NCBI GenBank assembly: GCA_031411055.1 | Contig: JANOAI010000557.1 | Coordinates: 1 to 8,472, forward strand | DNA: 8,472 nucleotides | Direction of reading: 5' to 3' | Source of the DNA: JAIYDQ01 sp031411055 | GTDB lineage: Bacteria > Planctomycetota > Planctomycetia > Pirellulales > Pirellulaceae | Translations under genes and position numbers: made by a program | The notes under the pieces: generated by a model | The model's input: the letters and a program-made list of their open reading frames with translations, nothing else | Told to the model about the DNA's origin: nothing | The model's database searches: none | Shown: one piece after another, positions 7,301 through 8,472 of the stretch | How positions within the stretch are numbered: the stretch's first letter is position 1 | Layout: every line of letters starts with the position of its first letter

Positions 7301-8282
7301 TCGAGAGCTTGCCGACGGACGAGTTGAATTCTCCGTATCCGACCCGACGCAAACGCAAACGCTCATCAATGTCTCGGTCACTAAAAATTTGAGTGGTGCC
7401 GGTGCGACGTGGTCGTATGCGCTTCGCAAGACCGATATGGTCTTTACACTGCCGATGGGAACCAACGACGTGTACGCTGGGCAGAGTCTCACCCGCACGT
7501 TTGCCGAGATTCCCGATGCGACGGTGCAAAGTCGGTATGTCTTTTATAATCGTTCGACGAGCCCTCTTTTCGGCAATGGCTCAGGCAATCCAACGGCGGC
7601 CATCGATCCCACGAAGAACGCTTTGCCGCCGGGAAATGCGGCGAGCTTGGCAAATTACACGAACTACTCAAAGGGGCTCAACGGATTGTTAGTCGATATC
7701 GCTAACGCGGGAACGATTTCGGCGACCGACTTTCAATTTGCCACTTCGGATGGAGTGAGCCCGTTCGTCGTTTCATCGGCGACGGCGACGATTACCGTGC
7801 TCGCTGGACAAGGGGACGGTGGTTCTAATCGAGTTAAAATCGAATTCGCTGACAATGCTGTGCGCAACACATGGTTGCGAGTCACTGTGTTGGCCAACGC
7901 CACCAATCGATTGGTATCCAACGACATTTTCTATTTCGGGAACGCGCGCTTTGATGTGACGCCTACATCGCCGTTCCCGTCACAGCAAGTCACGATCAAT
8001 ATTTTCGATACGAACGCCGTACGAGCCAAACAAGGGCAGAATTCGGGAGTCATTTCGAATGTTTATGATGTCGATCGCAATGGCGTTGTCAACATCTTCG
8101 ACACGAACGCCGTCCGCTCGGGGCAAGGCGTGAGCAGTCTTCGCTCTTTCACGGCGCCGTCGAGTTTGCAGATGCAAATGAGTTTGGCGCCAGCAAGCAT
8201 CGATTCGACTTATGCTGACACCAGTTGGATCGATGCAATCCAACTCGACAGCCCGAAGAATCGTCAACGAAAGCGAGGATAG
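4320..8282 (+). CDS. Secreted modular polysaccharide lyase family 8 (hyaluronate/chondroitin/xanthan lyase-like)
   Basis: The protein is 1320 residues and probably exported. PL8 enzymes cleave uronic-acid polysaccharides by beta-elimination. Order of parts: planctomycete N-terminal signature with RRLLVESLESRCLMAGD (9-25); LamG/ConA-like lectin fold (about 30-231); cadherin-like/Ig-like domain (236-326); PL8 alpha toroid (about 328-660); PL8 beta domains (666-1020) with GNKSFFASD, LGDG, RLPGTTTEQ, KKGYFYFDEGLVALGAGI and QAVRH signatures; planctomycete C-terminal domain (about 1046-1211); two dockerin-like repeats (1223-1270); basic tail ending KNRQRKRG. Aligned by eye, catalytic N481, H532 and Y541 are present with near-canonical spacing, as is the first arginine of the GRxxxR motif (R612). 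The second arginine is Q616, and the NWWD aromatic patch reads SFFD (426-429). Polymer specificity cannot be assigned. The frame is open to a GTG at 4233, but the signature normally lies near the N terminus, so I chose the ATG pair at 4320/4323; neither start has a clear Shine-Dalgarno. No sulfatase, transporter or other glycan gene is next to it within the window. Confidence 0.93.
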   Translation: MMKSLVFSRRLLVESLESRCLMAGDVTASLIGHWSLNSTSGNTAVDIAGNDNPGSLVNAATWTASGKVHGALSFNGANQSVSVPHASNLAIGSKNLVVSAWIKTTATDGTIVSKGLNTSDHFALRVVGGKARFEFSVGGSTPFSVTGAQVVNDGAWHLLVGVRTAPRSVALFVDGVADGTFTESTLGGSIDESASLLIGAHSNGNYFNGAIDDVRFYNGRLFDADDADTLFKLANNPFAVNDTIALTATTTTIGAASGVLINDIQRDEVPIVAVLKKNATNGTVTLNADGSFTYVMRSGYIGPDSFEYTVNDGTADPVGATVQLTVGTWVIEKRAYASAMSGASSITATQVNDIVGLMNTNGSFSDLTYNSIDALDTHMARMTLLAKAFSVVGGPKSDDATVLQKIVSGYTYLANTAPSATALSSSFFDTTIDVPSALWPGLIITRSRLSATVMNLLVAKYYDSPNVWDTSEQSDEFGGFNLAARARSTVAFQVLKNTLSVLTDVRSIMTTDLQFGGRRVSSRLPDNSFAQHSDGPLGTTYQGGYRSGVAVHIAAGNYGINYVSNAADVLYWLDDTTFGFTTSAESDFVEGILDGFAWYFKGQRMDVTIAGRANVQKGITLGDAADSLASAVIRAKRLGLQELELQALADRLSNGETATNYMEGNKSFFASDMMVQQRQGYRASVHMISQRTQRPQTVQVAATADGAQNFFLGDGVTIIHQDGNEFGSATGQEIYPAWNWARLPGTTTEQLTRNEVRALSIDNLGTSALIGTKSFVGSVSNGMYGAAAMDYGRSLGKVTAKKGYFYFDEGLVALGAGINAPNATNPVYTTLNQVVQDGAVTVRGVTGATQTFSSGNTNSYTDPRWISHGGIGYLMLGGNGTVTAQVQSQTGPWNSISAYGSGTVTKNVFSAWVDHGNNPSGDKYAYAVLPGATTTALDGYFASNTFTVLSNTTSIQAVRHATAGITQIAFYAAGFLQIKPGFRVTVDKPCMLQIRELADGRVEFSVSDPTQTQTLINVSVTKNLSGAGATWSYALRKTDMVFTLPMGTNDVYAGQSLTRTFAEIPDATVQSRYVFYNRSTSPLFGNGSGNPTAAIDPTKNALPPGNAASLANYTNYSKGLNGLLVDIANAGTISATDFQFATSDGVSPFVVSSATATITVLAGQGDGGSNRVKIEFADNAVRNTWLRVTVLANATNRLVSNDIFYFGNARFDVTPTSPFPSQQVTINIFDTNAVRAKQGQNSGVISNVYDVDRNGVVNIFDTNAVRSGQGVSSLRSFTAPSSLQMQMSLAPASIDSTYADTSWIDAIQLDSPKNRQRKRG
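7998..8117 (+). repeat. Dockerin-like tandem doublet within the lyase gene
   Basis: The nine-residue string NIFDTNAVR is encoded twice, at 7998-8024 and 8091-8117. The two 27-base copies match at 22 positions, and all five differences are silent third-position changes. The second copy is preceded by DVDRNGVV, giving a dockerin/EF-hand-like calcium loop with D, D, N, N and D at loop positions 1, 3, 5, 9 and 12. The first copy is preceded by PFPSQQVTI and lacks the acidic ligands at positions 1, 3 and 5. Confidence 0.75.
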
Positions 8283-8326
8283 GGGCCCATTTCGCTGAAG
8301 TAATTGCTCTAACGAAAGTCAGCAAG

Positions 8327-8356
8327 ATTCCAGGCGGAGCCTAGACTGCGTGGAAT
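8327..8356. terminator. Nested inverted repeat downstream of the lyase gene
   Basis: ATTCCA (8327-8332) pairs with TGGAAT (8351-8356). Inside it AGGC (8332-8335) and GCCT (8339-8342) can form a tight alternative hairpin around GGA. It starts 45 nt after the lyase stop codon, a plausible place for an RNA 3'-end structure. No T run follows directly; the nearest, TTTTT, is at about 8398-8402. Terminator function is an inference. Confidence 0.3.
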
Positions 8357-8443
8357 GCGTTGATTTCGTCTGATTTTCGGCTTCTGCTACGCGGTCGTTT
8401 TTGTTCCTTACAAGAGGTACTCATCCCGAAGAGATGGCAGAAA

Positions 8444-8472
8444 TTAGCCGGGGGTCGCTGCGAAGCAGCGCA
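8444..8472. repeat. Partial palindromic (REP-like) element cut by the window edge
   Basis: CGCTGC (8456-8461), GAA, GCAGCG (8465-8470) form a perfect 6-bp hairpin with a 3-nt loop. To its left is TTAGCCGGGGGT (8444-8455). The right arm should lie beyond the window; if this is a larger palindrome of the kind found between genes in planctomycetes, the next bases would be C-rich and complementary to CCGGGGG. Only half is visible, so its class and copy number are unknown. Confidence 0.4.

Noticed and set aside
4320..8282. Polysaccharide utilisation cluster
   Set aside because: No SusC/SusD, sulfatase, transporter, second lyase or regulator is adjacent; the lyase stands alone in this window.
8434..8472. 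ATG at 8434 opening a frame to the right edge
   Set aside because: Only 13 codons are visible and they run through the palindromic element; no convincing ribosome binding site.

Overview
The window looks like chromosomal DNA from a planctomycete, probably of the Pirellulales. The main evidence is the large secreted protein on the + strand. It carries an N-terminal LEsRcLMAGD signature, a Planctomycetes-type C-terminal module and a dockerin-like doublet ending in a basic tail, a combination I associate with Planctomycetota extracellular proteins. Base composition is moderate, by eye a little above 50% G+C. No rRNA, tRNA, CRISPR array, insertion sequence or phage gene is visible.

Layout from left to right. 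Positions 1-111 hold the last 36 codons of a + strand gene cut by the window edge. Positions 112-554 are intergenic, with three inverted repeats; the strongest is at 450-483. Positions 555-3995 (minus strand) encode a SWIM-zinc-finger SNF2-family ATPase with a complete set of helicase motifs. It has a good Shine-Dalgarno sequence and a sigma70-like promoter just upstream. Positions 3996-4319 are the divergent intergenic region. Positions 4320-8282 (+ strand) encode a modular polysaccharide lyase of family 8 (the hyaluronate, chondroitin AC and xanthan lyase family). Its order is: planctomycete N-terminal signature, LamG-type lectin fold, cadherin-like/Ig-like domain, PL8 catalytic toroid, PL8 beta domains, planctomycete C-terminal domain, two dockerin-like repeats and a basic tail. 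Positions 8283-8472 hold a nested inverted repeat and the left half of what appears to be a palindromic repeat cut by the right edge.

The two large genes are divergent. Nothing in the sequence ties them functionally: one is a nuclear-acid motor acting in the cytoplasm, the other an exported glycan-degrading enzyme. I do not see a previously undescribed multi-gene system. The most interesting material lies in the lyase: its altered active-site surroundings, its unusual accessory domains, and its C-terminal module with a half-degenerate dockerin doublet.
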